A stretch of DNA of 17,805 nucleotides from Clostridiales bacterium (GCA_029007575.1 JAQXIB010000093.1:1-17805); one strand, 5' to 3'; shown: positions 1 to 7,327, numbered from the stretch's first letter. Made by a program: numbers and translations. Notes: a model not told the origin generated them from the sequence alone.

Positions 1-1
1 G

Positions 2-271
2 GTGGAATGCACTGGTTATCCTACACAGCCGCGAATCGTGAAGAGAATTTTGCAATACTTGGAAGGTGGGAAACCATCCTTCATTCATATCAAAGACACG
101 GCACTGGTTTACGCAATCGGTGTGATCGATCTGCTGGAAAGCGCGAAATCTCAGGTAAACACGATGGCTAATGTGACGCCGTATATTGTAGCTGCTGTCA
201 TTTATCTGCTGTTGAATACACTGCTTACCATGCTGTTCCATCAGCTTGAGAAAAAATTTAGTTTTGAGTAA
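2..271 (+). CDS. Polar amino acid ABC transporter permease, C-terminal part (partial)
   Basis: This is the C-terminal end of an inner-membrane permease of the polar amino acid uptake family; the start lies outside the window. The frame is open from base 2 to the TAA at 269-271. The recognisable part begins at IHIKDTALVYAIGVIDLLES, which matches the KDTSL-x-SVIG-VxELL block that follows the EAA loop in these permeases, and it is followed by a final membrane segment (about PYIVAAVIYLLLNTLLTMLF) and a short charged tail. The family's binding-protein-dependent permeases pair with the ATPase encoded immediately downstream. Oddity: the EAA loop itself (bases ~2-95) is too short and lacks the usual PQ...P...N pattern, as if several small deletions had occurred; see findings. 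The amino acid transported cannot be deduced. Confidence 0.8.
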   Translation: MECTGYPTQPRIVKRILQYLEGGKPSFIHIKDTALVYAIGVIDLLESAKSQVNTMANVTPYIVAAVIYLLLNTLLTMLFHQLEKKFSFE

Positions 272-357
272 ATGATTCATTGATTTGCTGTTCGGAATGT
301 AATTATTTTCACGGAAGGAGTTCGTTTCTCTGCACAAACAGAGAGACGGGAAACAAT

Positions 358-1104
358 ATGCCGATAATCCAAGTTGAAAATTTAGAAAAATCTTTTGGTG
401 ATTTGAAGGTGCTCAAGAACGTTTCCTTTACCGTTAATAAAGGAGATGTGATTGCCGTGATCGGATCCTCCGGCTCGGGAAAAAGCACGATGCTGCGCTG
501 CTTGATCGATCTGGAAAAGGTGTCGGGCGGCTCGATCCGAATTGACGGAGAGTATTTGGTACATGACGGCGTTTATGCTCATGTGAAAACTGCAAAACAA
601 CTGACCTCCAGAATGGGATTGGTTTTTCAAAGCTTTAATCTGTTTCCGCATTTAACAGTAAAAAACAATCTGATGCTTGCGCCGAAATTGGTGCAGAAGC
701 GTCCGGTATCGGAAATTGAGGAAAAATGTGCCTATTATCTTGCCAAGGTCGGTCTTTCGGAAAAAGCTGATGTTTTGCCAGCCAATTTAAGCGGCGGACA
801 GAAGCAGCGGGTGGCGATTGCACGGGCGCTGATGCTCAATCCCGAAATTCTGTTGTTTGATGAGCCGACTTCCGCGCTTGATCCGGAGCTGACCGGAGAG
901 GTATTAGCAACCATGAAGCAGCTTGCAGACGAAAAGATGACGATGGTGGTTGTGACTCACGAAATGGGTTTTGCCAGAGAGGTGGCAAACAAAGTTCTTT
1001 TCATGCATGATGGAGAAATTTTGGAATCGGGAACACCGGAACAGATTTTTGTAACGCCGGAGTTTGACCGCACCCGTGAATTTTTAAACAGTATTTTAAA
1101 ATAG
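358..1104 (+). CDS. Amino acid ABC transporter ATP-binding protein (GlnQ/HisP type)
   Basis: This 248-residue cytoplasmic ATPase powers import of a polar amino acid together with the permease ending 87 bases upstream. All ABC motifs are present in order: Walker A GSSGSGKST (residues 36-44), Q-loop Q91 in VFQSFNLFPH, signature LSGGQ (144-148), Walker B ending in D168-E169 within LLFDEPTSALDP, and H-loop H201 in VVTHEMGFA. The length is normal for the family. The frame stays open upstream to a TTG at 280, but the ATG at 358 is preferred because the MPIIQVENLEKSFG beginning is the usual family N-terminus; the preceding GAGAGACGGGA is a modest ribosome binding site. A substrate-binding protein gene is not visible and would lie upstream. 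The gene ends 9 bases before a strong hairpin. The substrate is not predictable from this sequence. Confidence 0.93.
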   Translation: MPIIQVENLEKSFGDLKVLKNVSFTVNKGDVIAVIGSSGSGKSTMLRCLIDLEKVSGGSIRIDGEYLVHDGVYAHVKTAKQLTSRMGLVFQSFNLFPHLTVKNNLMLAPKLVQKRPVSEIEEKCAYYLAKVGLSEKADVLPANLSGGQKQRVAIARALMLNPEILLFDEPTSALDPELTGEVLATMKQLADEKMTMVVVTHEMGFAREVANKVLFMHDGEILESGTPEQIFVTPEFDRTREFLNSILK

Positions 1105-1113
1105 TCAAGACAA

Positions 1114-1140
1114 AGGGCAGCCTCCAAACGAGGCTGCCCT
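1114..1140 (+). terminator. Hairpin (terminator stem), copy 1, after the ABC ATPase
   Basis: A perfect 11-bp stem, AGGGCAGCCTC (1114-1124) with GAGGCTGCCCT (1130-1140), closes a CAAAC loop. On the plus strand no T-run follows, but on the minus strand the hairpin is followed by TTTGTCTT, so this copy is better placed to end minus-strand transcription. The identical 27 bases recur at 1363-1389. Confidence 0.7.
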
Positions 1141-1362
1141 GAGCGTGTCGACAAAGTCGACAACGCTCTCGAAGGACAAACGCAATCACTGCGGCAAAGC
1201 CTTGCTCTGCGTTTTTCCCCCGATACCCCCTTTTCAACGAAAACCAGCTCCGCAAACGGCTTTGCCGTTGCTCACCGCTGTTTTTCTTTTCAATGTGTCA
1301 CTGCGGCGGCACATGTCCGCCTACGTGACAAATTCTAAAATTTATAGTTATTCGACAGTCTG
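1141..1362. repeat. Hairpin-rich intergenic segment between two identical terminator stems
   Basis: This 222-base stretch holds no convincing gene. It contains at least four potential stem-loops in tandem: GAGCGTGTCGAC (1141-1152) with GTCGACAACGCTC (1156-1168); AAACGCA (1178-1184) with TGCGTTT (1208-1214), followed by TTC; AACGGC (1255-1260) with GCCGTT (1264-1269) around TTT; and TGTCAC (1296-1301) with GTGACA (1325-1330), enclosing GGCGG (1305-1309) with CCGCC (1317-1321). Short open frames cross it on both strands, but none has a good ribosome binding site or a recognisable product. The density of hairpins and the flanking duplication suggest a small dispersed repeat element (inference); copies elsewhere in the genome would be needed to prove it. 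Confidence 0.5.
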
Positions 1363-1393
1363 AGGGCAGCCTCCAAACGAGGCTGCCCTTTTA
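1363..1393 (+). terminator. Rho-independent terminator, copy 2 of the duplicated stem
   Basis: The same perfect 11-bp stem as at 1114-1140 (AGGGCAGCCTC at 1363-1373, GAGGCTGCCCT at 1379-1389, loop CAAAC) is followed on the plus strand by TTTTATTA, so it is a proper plus-strand terminator. It lies just beyond the 3' end of the minus-strand ABC-F gene and may also help to stop that transcript, although no T-run follows it in the minus direction. Confidence 0.75.
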
Positions 1394-1398
1394 TTACA

Positions 1399-2952
1399 TC
1401 AGATCACTTTGGTAGTCCAGTCTTCCACATTCCAGACTTCGGTGACGACGTCTTGGTAAAATTCCGGTTCATGGCTGACCAGGAGTACTGTTCCCTTAAA
1501 TTCTTTGATTGCCTTTTTGAGTTCCTCTTTGGCATCCACATCCAGATGGTTGGTCGGCTCGTCCAGTACCAAAAGATTGACCGGCTTCAGCATCAGCTTA
1601 CAAAGCCTTACTTTGGCGTTCTCGCCGCCTGACAGCACCCGCATTTGGCTGGTGATATGCTCGTTGGTCAATCCGCATTTTGCCAGCGCCGCTCGGACTT
1701 CGCCGTTGGTCATGCCGGGGTATTCTTCCCAAATTTCTTCTAAAGCAGTCCGTTCGGCGGAATCTTCCTCCTGCTGAAAATATCCGACTTCGGTGAATTG
1801 ATCATGCTCCACCTTTCCGGAGATCGGCGGGATCAACCCCAACAACGTCTTTAACAGCGTAGATTTTCCGAGCCCGTTTACCCCTTTGATCGCTATCTTT
1901 TGATTGCGCTCCACCGTCAAGTTGACCGGCTTGGTCAGCGGCTCCTGATAGCCGAGTACCAAATCTTCGCCGGTAATTACGAAACGCCCCGGCGTTCTTG
2001 CAGACTGAAAAGAGAAGGAAGGCTTGATGCGCTCCTTGGATAATTCGATGATCTCCATCTTGTCCAGCTTTTTTTGCCGGCTCTTTGCCATATTGGTGGT
2101 GGCGACTCTCGCCTTGTTTCTGGCGATAAAGTCTTCCAGATGGGCAATCTCTTTTTGCTGTTTTTCATATGCCTGTTCCAGTTGGCGTTTTTTCAGTTCA
2201 TACATCGCCGTAAAATCGTCGTAGTTTCCGGTATATCGCGTCAGTGTAGCATCTTCTACGTGGTAAATGACATTGACTACTTCGTTTAAGAAAGGAATGT
2301 CATGGGATACCAGTATAAAAGCGTTTTCATAATTTTTCAGAAAGTTTTTCAACCATGCGATATGGTTTTCGTCCAGAAAGTTAGTGGGCTCGTCCAAAAT
2401 CAAGATCATCGGGTTTTGGAGAAGCACCTTTGCCAGCAAGACTTTGGCACGCTGTCCACCCGAAAGCTCGTTAACATCGCGATCCAGCCCGATGTCGCAT
2501 AATCCCAGACCGTTTGCGTATTCCTGAATTTTGGAATCAATGATGTAAAAACCGCTTTGCTCCAGTATTTCGGTGATCTCCCCGACGTCCTCCATGTAGA
2601 CCGCCAGCTCTTCTTCGGTGCAATCGCCCATTTTATCATAGGTCGCCAACATTTCCTGCTCCAAATCAAATAAATATTGAAAAGCTTCCCGCAATACCTC
2701 CCGGATGGTTTTGCCGGGCGTCAGCGTGCTGTATTGATCCAGATAACCGGTGGTAATGTGATTGCACCAGCTCACCTTGCCCTCGTCCGGCATCAGTTGT
2801 CCGGTGATGATATTGATGAACGTGCTTTTTCCGGTGCCGTTGGCGCCGACCAGACCGACGTGTTCTCCCTTCAGCAGACGAAAGGAGACATCCTCCAATA
2901 TTTTTCGAGCGCCGAATCCGTGGCTGACGTGTTCTACGTTTAATATACTCAT
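1399..2952 (-). CDS. ABC-F family ATPase (YfmM-like ribosome-associated protein)
   Basis: This 517-residue soluble protein has two ABC ATPase domains and no membrane segment, the hallmark of the ABC-F family, whose members bind the ribosomal E site and either help translation or protect ribosomes from antibiotics. Domain 1 has Walker A GANGTGKST (36-44) and signature LSGGQ (163-167). A charged helical linker follows (around 240-320, with ARNKARVATTNMAKSRQKKL). Domain 2 has Walker A GVNGLGKST (357-365), a signature LSGGE, and ends ...EDWTTKVI. Sequence and length resemble Bacillus subtilis YfmM as I recall it. The ATG at 2952 is chosen because it follows GGAGGA closely and matches the family start; the open frame extends to 3348 but that part is not conserved-looking. 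No clear promoter is seen in the 75 bases before the upstream terminator. Whether it gives drug resistance cannot be said. Confidence 0.92.
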   Translation of the reverse strand: MSILNVEHVSHGFGARKILEDVSFRLLKGEHVGLVGANGTGKSTFINIITGQLMPDEGKVSWCNHITTGYLDQYSTLTPGKTIREVLREAFQYLFDLEQEMLATYDKMGDCTEEELAVYMEDVGEITEILEQSGFYIIDSKIQEYANGLGLCDIGLDRDVNELSGGQRAKVLLAKVLLQNPMILILDEPTNFLDENHIAWLKNFLKNYENAFILVSHDIPFLNEVVNVIYHVEDATLTRYTGNYDDFTAMYELKKRQLEQAYEKQQKEIAHLEDFIARNKARVATTNMAKSRQKKLDKMEIIELSKERIKPSFSFQSARTPGRFVITGEDLVLGYQEPLTKPVNLTVERNQKIAIKGVNGLGKSTLLKTLLGLIPPISGKVEHDQFTEVGYFQQEEDSAERTALEEIWEEYPGMTNGEVRAALAKCGLTNEHITSQMRVLSGGENAKVRLCKLMLKPVNLLVLDEPTNHLDVDAKEELKKAIKEFKGTVLLVSHEPEFYQDVVTEVWNVEDWTTKVI

Positions 2953-3023
2953 AAATCCTCCGATAGTGTAATATTGCGGCAGTGCCGACATTCTGGATGC
3001 GGCCGGCTGATGTATACCGGCGC

Positions 3024-3065
3024 AATAAAATACCATCCGAAAGAGAATTCCTTCTCGGATGGTAT
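3024..3065 (-). terminator. Rho-independent terminator of the zinc-ribbon gene
   Basis: ATACCATCCGA (3030-3040) pairs perfectly with TCGGATGGTAT (3055-3065) around a 14-base loop. Read on the minus strand, the stem is followed by TTTTATTGC, giving a standard terminator 43 bases beyond the stop codon at 3108. Confidence 0.85.
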
Positions 3066-3107
3066 GATAAAACCATGCGTTTTTTCTGTCGTCAAAGTGG
3101 TGCCGTT

Positions 3108-3518
3108 TTAAAACAAGCCGCGTGTGACCCATTCCGGAATAACACCTAATTCGTTGAGCACAATCGCGATTTTGATGACAAAAGCGATAATCGAGATCGC
3201 CATTCCCGCGATGGCAAGTCCGTTTGTTTTGTTGCCGATAAAGCCGATGACCGAGCAAATAATGCCGAGCGGAAGCAGGATAATACTGGACCAGAAAAGA
3301 CCGACTAGAGAAGCGATGAAGCCGATAATAACGCATACATCCGACCATTTGAATCTTTTTTTGGGCGGTGCTACATAAGGCATAGGCGGCTGATAAGGCG
3401 GAACCTGCACAAAGGTATTATATTGCGGAACAACATTGGAAATATCAGCACCGCAGCGTGTACAAAACGTTGCATTGTCATTCGCAATCGACATTTGACA
3501 ATTGGGACAAACTTTCAT
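3108..3518 (-). CDS. Small zinc-ribbon membrane protein (DUF4190-like tail)
   Basis: The product is 136 residues. An N-terminal zinc ribbon is formed by C4-P-N-C7 and C19-T-R-C22. A proline- and tyrosine-rich linker (about 31-52) leads to two hydrophobic stretches (about 62-95 and 100-124) with the small-residue, glycine-rich look of DUF4190-type membrane domains (GIICSVIGFIGNKTNGLAIAGMAIS). The protein should therefore sit in the membrane with a cytoplasmic metal-binding head. The start at 3518 is preferred over upstream codons because it directly precedes the CPNC ribbon and follows AAGGATGG. It has its own sigma-A promoter and terminator, so it is a single-gene unit divergent from nadB. 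Such proteins are common in Clostridia and have no settled function; neighbours give no clue here. Confidence 0.8.
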   Translation of the reverse strand: MKVCPNCQMSIANDNATFCTRCGADISNVVPQYNTFVQVPPYQPPMPYVAPPKKRFKWSDVCVIIGFIASLVGLFWSSIILLPLGIICSVIGFIGNKTNGLAIAGMAISIIAFVIKIAIVLNELGVIPEWVTRGLF

Positions 3519-3561
3519 AATAAGCTTCCATCCTTTCCGTAATTGCATGATGCAGTAACAG

Positions 3562-3634
3562 TGTGTCACAATAGATATGATACTAACGTCATTATACAAA
3601 TATTTCATCTTTTTGTCAAATAGATGTGTGACAC
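3562..3634. promoter_or_regulatory. Pair of GTGTCACA-type palindromes flanking the promoter
   Basis: TGTGTCACA (3562-3570) and GTGTGACAC (3626-3634) are each near-palindromes and are related: GTGTCACA in the first is the exact reverse complement of TGTGACAC in the second. One lies just upstream of the -35 and the other in the early transcribed region of the minus-strand promoter, an arrangement seen for repressor operators. The regulator is unknown; the role is inferred only from position and symmetry. Confidence 0.35.
3591..3619 (-). promoter_or_regulatory. Sigma-A promoter for the zinc-ribbon gene
   Basis: On the minus strand TTGACA (plus positions 3614-3619) and TATAAT (3591-3596) are both perfect consensus hexamers, separated by exactly 17 bases. 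Transcription would start near 3584, about 65 bases before the ATG at 3518. Confidence 0.85.
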
Positions 3635-3678
3635 CCTTAAAAAATTGCTTGAAAAGCTTATTTTATGAAAAAAACTAG

Positions 3679-3706
3679 TGCAAAAAGCGAAAATGTATGT
3701 TATACT
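3679..3706 (+). promoter_or_regulatory. Probable extended -10 promoter for nadB-nadC
   Basis: TGTTATACT (3698-3706) is an extended -10 element (TGn then TATACT). The -35 region around TGCAAA (3679-3684) is a poor match, which is normal when a TGn extension is present. Transcription would begin near 3713. Confidence 0.55.
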
Positions 3707-3782
3707 TGAATAAGTATTGTCTTTAGGGCTGTAAATGAAGATGTGCAGTCGGAACGGAAAGGAAGGAAGCGTTCGCCTTTCG

Positions 3783-5279
3783 ATGAAAACAGGGCGAAAC
3801 AAAACCATCATGGAACGGAATTTTGACGTTATCATAATCGGATGCGGTGTTGCGGGTTTGTATACTGCATTGAATTTGGATCCGAAAAAGCGAGTGCTGA
3901 TGCTTTGCAAGCAGGATATGATGCTCAGCAATTCCTCGCTGGCGCAGGGCGGCGTCGCTACAGTTTATGACAAGGAAAATGACACATTTGAATCTCATGT
4001 TCACGATACCTTTGTGGCAGGAGGATTCCGCAATAATCCGGAGAGCACCCATTTATTGGTGGAGCATGGACCGGACGAAGTGCGGTCTTTGATGAATGAT
4101 TTCGGTGTGGATTTCGACCGAACTGCCGACGGAAAAATTCATCTGACGTTGGAGGGCGGACATTCCAAGCATCGAATTCTGCATCATAAGGACTGTACTG
4201 GTCGAGAGATCGTGGAGAAGCTGGTTGCCGCTGTCAAAACGCGTGCGAATATCACCGTGTTGGAGCAGGCGTTGGTCTGTGACGTCAAAAAAGTAGATAA
4301 CGGCTTTTGGATAAACGTTTGTCAAAACGACGAGTATCGTTCCTACAGCGGACGGTATTGCGTCATGGCGACCGGCGGAATCGGCAGAGTGTATGCGTTT
4401 ACCACCAATTCTAAAATTGCGACCGGTGACGGCATTACTTTCGCATATCGATTGGGAGCGAAAATCAAAAATCTGCATTTGGTGCAGTTCCATCCGACCG
4501 CGTTTAACAACAAACATAAGCGGGAGTGCTTTTTGATATCCGAGGCGGTGCGCGGCGAAGGGGCATATCTGCTCAACTGTAAGAAGGAACGGTTTATGGA
4601 TCGTTATGACGATCGTCTGGAGCTGGCTCCGCGCGATGTGGTTTCCCACGCCATCATGATGGAGGAAAAGGCAACCGGATCGGATCATTTCTATCTGGAT
4701 ATTTCCCGTAAAGATCCGGAATTTATCAAGAATCGTTTCCCGATGATTTATCGGAATTTGCTGGAAGCCGGGTACGATATGACTAAGGAACCGGTGCCGA
4801 TTTATCCGTGCCAGCATTATCTGATGGGCGGTATCAACGTAGACACACACGGCAGGACCAATGTGGACAGACTGTATGCTTGCGGAGAATGTTCTCATAC
4901 CGGTGTGCACGGCAACAATCGTCTGGCGAGCAATTCCCTGTTGGAAGCGTTGGTGTTCGGACATCAGATCGCCCAGGACATTAACGGTTTGGCTCCTGAG
5001 TCAGAGCCGGTTCAGCCGTATACTTTCCCGGCATATACCAGTGAAACGCCGATCCCGAAGGGGATCCGGACAGAAGTACGGCAGATTATGCAGAAAGCGC
5101 ACTTCGTGATTCCGAATCATGAGGAAGCAGTGAAAGGTTTAAAGCGGGTGACCGAACTGAAAGAAATGCTGGAAAACGGCAATTATAAGGTCAACAAGGA
5201 CTACGTGCAGGCGCTATCCCTGATCACGGTCGCTTATATCATTTTGACCGAGGTTACTACGCCGGAAAAGTCCGAATAG
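3783..5279 (+). CDS. nadB: L-aspartate oxidase NadB
   Basis: NadB is a cytoplasmic FAD enzyme that oxidises L-aspartate to iminoaspartate, the first step of de novo NAD synthesis. The N-terminus has the dinucleotide fold VIIIGCGVAG (glycines 20, 22, 25), followed by SSLAQGG, HHKDCTGREIV, HPTAF (H237), SEAVRGEGAYL (R257), PCQHYLMGG (H345) and GNNRLASNSLLEALV (R380), so the flavin and dicarboxylate-binding residues are in place. In-frame ATGs occur at 3735, 3783 and 3810. I report 3783 because the purine-rich run 3751-3769 precedes it, although the spacing is long; 3810 gives the most family-like N-terminus. The C-terminal helical domain is short and stops before the HYR-like motif found at the end of many NadB proteins. 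It is followed 48 bases later by nadC. Fumarate reductase-like alternatives are unlikely given the nadC neighbour. Confidence 0.93.
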   Translation: MKTGRNKTIMERNFDVIIIGCGVAGLYTALNLDPKKRVLMLCKQDMMLSNSSLAQGGVATVYDKENDTFESHVHDTFVAGGFRNNPESTHLLVEHGPDEVRSLMNDFGVDFDRTADGKIHLTLEGGHSKHRILHHKDCTGREIVEKLVAAVKTRANITVLEQALVCDVKKVDNGFWINVCQNDEYRSYSGRYCVMATGGIGRVYAFTTNSKIATGDGITFAYRLGAKIKNLHLVQFHPTAFNNKHKRECFLISEAVRGEGAYLLNCKKERFMDRYDDRLELAPRDVVSHAIMMEEKATGSDHFYLDISRKDPEFIKNRFPMIYRNLLEAGYDMTKEPVPIYPCQHYLMGGINVDTHGRTNVDRLYACGECSHTGVHGNNRLASNSLLEALVFGHQIAQDINGLAPESEPVQPYTFPAYTSETPIPKGIRTEVRQIMQKAHFVIPNHEEAVKGLKRVTELKEMLENGNYKVNKDYVQALSLITVAYIILTEVTTPEKSE

Positions 5280-5327
5280 CAGCATTGGCTGATGCGGTGA
5301 AAAAGTCAGAAAGGAACAGTCATTACC

Positions 5328-6167
5328 ATGAAATTATCGCAGTTTACCATAGATGATGTGATTAAAAGAGGTCTTGCGGAGGACATCAATTATATTGATG
5401 TAACTACCGATTATTTGATTCCGGAAGATCAGATTTCTACTGCTCGCTTTGTTGCAAAAGATGACGGTGTGCTTGCCGGTATTGAAGTCGCCATGCGGGT
5501 ATTTACGATGCTTGATGATACGGTGACTTTTGAACTGTTGAAAAAAGACGGCGACAAGGTATCAAAGGGCGACATCATACTGACCATGAAGGGGCACACC
5601 GCAGCGCTGCTGAAAGGAGAGCGGACAGCGTTAAATTTGGTGCAGCATATGTCCGGGATCGCGACAGCGACCAATCGTTGTGTAGAGCTTGTAAAGGGAA
5701 CGAACGCATCCATTGCCGATACCCGTAAGACTTTGCCGGGACTGCGTGCGCTGCAAAAATATGCGGTGGTAGCCGGCGGCGGAAAAAATCATCGATATAA
5801 TTTAAGCGATGCGGCGATGCTGAAAGACAATCATATTGACGCTTATGGCTCACTGACTAATGCAGTCAATGCGTTGCGTGCGAAAACGGGGCATATGGTG
5901 AAAATCGAGGTAGAGACGCGCTCCTTAGAAGAACTGGAAGAAGCACTCGCAGTAGGTGCAGACGTTATCATGCTGGATAATATGGACTGCGCGACCATGG
6001 CGGAGGCAGTGAAGCGCACAGCAGGACGTGCAAAGCTGGAGGCTTCCGGAAACATCACACTGGAGAATATTGCTGAGGTGGCAAAAACCGGAGTGGATAT
6101 TATTTCCTGGGGCGCGCTGACTCATTCGGTGACCTGTTTTGATATTTCTATGAAAATCGATAAATAA
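5328..6167 (+). CDS. nadC: Nicotinate-nucleotide diphosphorylase (carboxylating), NadC
   Basis: NadC (quinolinate phosphoribosyltransferase) condenses quinolinate with phosphoribosyl pyrophosphate to give nicotinate mononucleotide, releasing CO2 and pyrophosphate. The 279 residues are a normal length. The N-terminal sandwich domain is followed by the barrel carrying the signature DTRKTLPGLRALQKYAV (from D131), then GGGKNHRYNLSDAAMLKDNH (K153, H155 and R156 contact substrate in the family), VEVETRSLEELEEAL, VIMLDNM and the late LEASGNITLENI and GVDIISWGALTHS blocks. AGAAAGGAAC precedes the ATG at a good distance. It is cotranscribed with nadB and ends 34 bases before a strong terminator. The quinolinate synthase gene nadA, often in this operon, is absent here. 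Confidence 0.96.
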   Translation: MKLSQFTIDDVIKRGLAEDINYIDVTTDYLIPEDQISTARFVAKDDGVLAGIEVAMRVFTMLDDTVTFELLKKDGDKVSKGDIILTMKGHTAALLKGERTALNLVQHMSGIATATNRCVELVKGTNASIADTRKTLPGLRALQKYAVVAGGGKNHRYNLSDAAMLKDNHIDAYGSLTNAVNALRAKTGHMVKIEVETRSLEELEEALAVGADVIMLDNMDCATMAEAVKRTAGRAKLEASGNITLENIAEVAKTGVDIISWGALTHSVTCFDISMKIDK

Positions 6168-6201
6168 TGTTGGAATGAATCAAAAAGAATCCGTATAATG
6201 A

Positions 6202-6242
6202 ATCAACCCGCTGTTTTGATGCAAACAGCGGGTTGATTTTTC
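6202..6242 (+). terminator. Rho-independent terminator of nadB-nadC
   Basis: ATCAACCCGCTGTTT (6202-6216) pairs perfectly over 15 bases with AAACAGCGGGTTGAT (6223-6237) around a 6-base loop and is followed by TTTT. It separates the nad operon from the convergent birA gene. Confidence 0.93.
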
Positions 6243-6283
6243 GACGAATAATACAAACAGTATTATTTCAATCATCTGCATCA

Positions 6284-7246
6284 TCATTTTTCCACTTTGC
6301 AACTGATTTCACCGGAATTCAATGCTCGGATTTCGCCGCTGTCGGTTTGCACGATTAAGCGGGCTTGTTCGTCAATATCCAGGGCAGTACCGGATTCGGT
6401 ATGTTCACCTTGTATGATGGTGACCTTTTGCCCAATGACGTTGGAGCGCCGTCGGTACTCCTCCATAAAATCTTGCGGGGACAGGTGCGGCAGTATGCGG
6501 TCTAACCGATTTAGAATCTCTGCGATCAGCCGATTTCGTTCTATCTTTCGGGTTTCCGAAATGCCGCCCGCAATCTTTCTCAGCTCGGCGGGCAATCCTT
6601 CGGAAGAGATATTGATGCCGATCCCGACGATAACGTAGTCCAGCTTGCGGCTTTCAAATTCGATGGCGGCTTCGGATAAAATGCCGCATACCTTTTTTTC
6701 TTCCACGAATAAATCGTTCACCCATTTTATTTTCACTTCGCAGTCGGTCAGCGTTTCGATGGCCTCAGCAACACAGACCGATGTTGCAGCGGTGATCAGC
6801 GCCGCCGATTCGATATCATATTTCGGGCGGAGTAGTATACTCATATAAATACCATGCTCTTTGGGAGAATAAAACTGCCTGCCGAAGCGTCCGCGCCCGG
6901 CGGTTTGTTCTTCCGCAACCACGACCAAGCCTTCCGGCTCTTGCTTTTGCGCGGCGGCTTTAACACAATTGTTGGTGGAGTCGGTGACTTTGAGGCATTC
7001 CATTTGGTTTCCGAGCGTGGAGGCGGTCAGATATTGACGAATCCCGCAGGCGGAAACAATATCGTTGTCATCGGTTAGGCAGTAGCCTTTGTTGGTAACA
7101 GCGACGATGTGATAACCGTCCTCTTGTAACGCCTTGATATTTTTCCAGACAGCCGCGCGGGTTAAACCCAGCTCTTTTCCGATGGCACTCCCGGATACAC
7201 TGGTACCCTGATGTGCTTCCAGTATCGATAAAATTTTTTCTTTCAA
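6284..7246 (-). CDS. birA: Biotin operon repressor / biotin-[acetyl-CoA-carboxylase] ligase BirA
   Basis: BirA activates biotin to biotinyl-AMP and attaches it to the lysine of biotin carboxyl carrier domains; the two-domain form also represses biotin genes. The 320 residues show an N-terminal winged helix (about 1-60, with SGSAIGKELGLTRAAVWKNI), the adenylate-binding loop GRGRFGR (117-123), the KWVNDL motif (174-179), K185 in KKVCGIL at the usual catalytic-lysine position, and the C-terminal SH3-like lobe (SGTALDIDEQARLIVQT, LNSGEIS). The start is a TTG at 7246; CGGGAGA lies 9 bases upstream, and the nearby ATG is out of frame and immediately terminated. The gene is monocistronic, convergent with nadC and divergent from the tepA-like gene. 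No biotin synthesis or transport gene is nearby. Confidence 0.94.
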   Translation of the reverse strand: MKEKILSILEAHQGTSVSGSAIGKELGLTRAAVWKNIKALQEDGYHIVAVTNKGYCLTDDNDIVSACGIRQYLTASTLGNQMECLKVTDSTNNCVKAAAQKQEPEGLVVVAEEQTAGRGRFGRQFYSPKEHGIYMSILLRPKYDIESAALITAATSVCVAEAIETLTDCEVKIKWVNDLFVEEKKVCGILSEAAIEFESRKLDYVIVGIGINISSEGLPAELRKIAGGISETRKIERNRLIAEILNRLDRILPHLSPQDFMEEYRRRSNVIGQKVTIIQGEHTESGTALDIDEQARLIVQTDSGEIRALNSGEISCKVEK

Positions 7247-7280
7247 AACAGCATTCTCCCGTTCAAATCTTCATATGGAT

Positions 7281-7320
7281 AAAACAGATGTAGTATTTAA
7301 CGTTGCAGATTATCTGTTTT
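7281..7320. promoter_or_regulatory. Inverted repeat in the birA leader
   Basis: AAAACAGAT (7281-7289) and ATCTGTTTT (7312-7320) form a perfect 9-bp inverted repeat with a 22-base spacer that contains AACGTT. It begins at the predicted birA transcription start, so it could be an operator or an RNA stem in the leader. It does not resemble the classical BirA operator as I know it. Confidence 0.35.
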
Positions 7321-7327
7321 CATTATT

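Noticed and set aside
1145..1363. 72-codon open frame on the plus strand inside the hairpin-rich segment, with overlapping minus-strand frames (957-1255)
   Set aside because: No good ribosome binding site, no recognisable domain, and the sequence is explained by tandem stem-loops; frames stay open by chance on both strands.
2953..3348. N-terminal extension of the ABC-F open frame on the minus strand
   Set aside because: It overlaps the zinc-ribbon gene and its terminator, does not resemble ABC-F proteins, and the ATG at 2952 has a GGAGGA ribosome binding site and a family-like start.
3108..3518. Zinc-ribbon membrane protein as a toxin, phage or defence effector
   Set aside because: It is a single gene with its own promoter and terminator, with no partner gene or mobile-element marks; such proteins are common housekeeping-like unknowns.
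4053..4964. 303-codon open frame on the minus strand within nadB
   Set aside because: It is antisense to the conserved nadB coding sequence, has no family resemblance, and is an open frame created by codon bias of the real gene.
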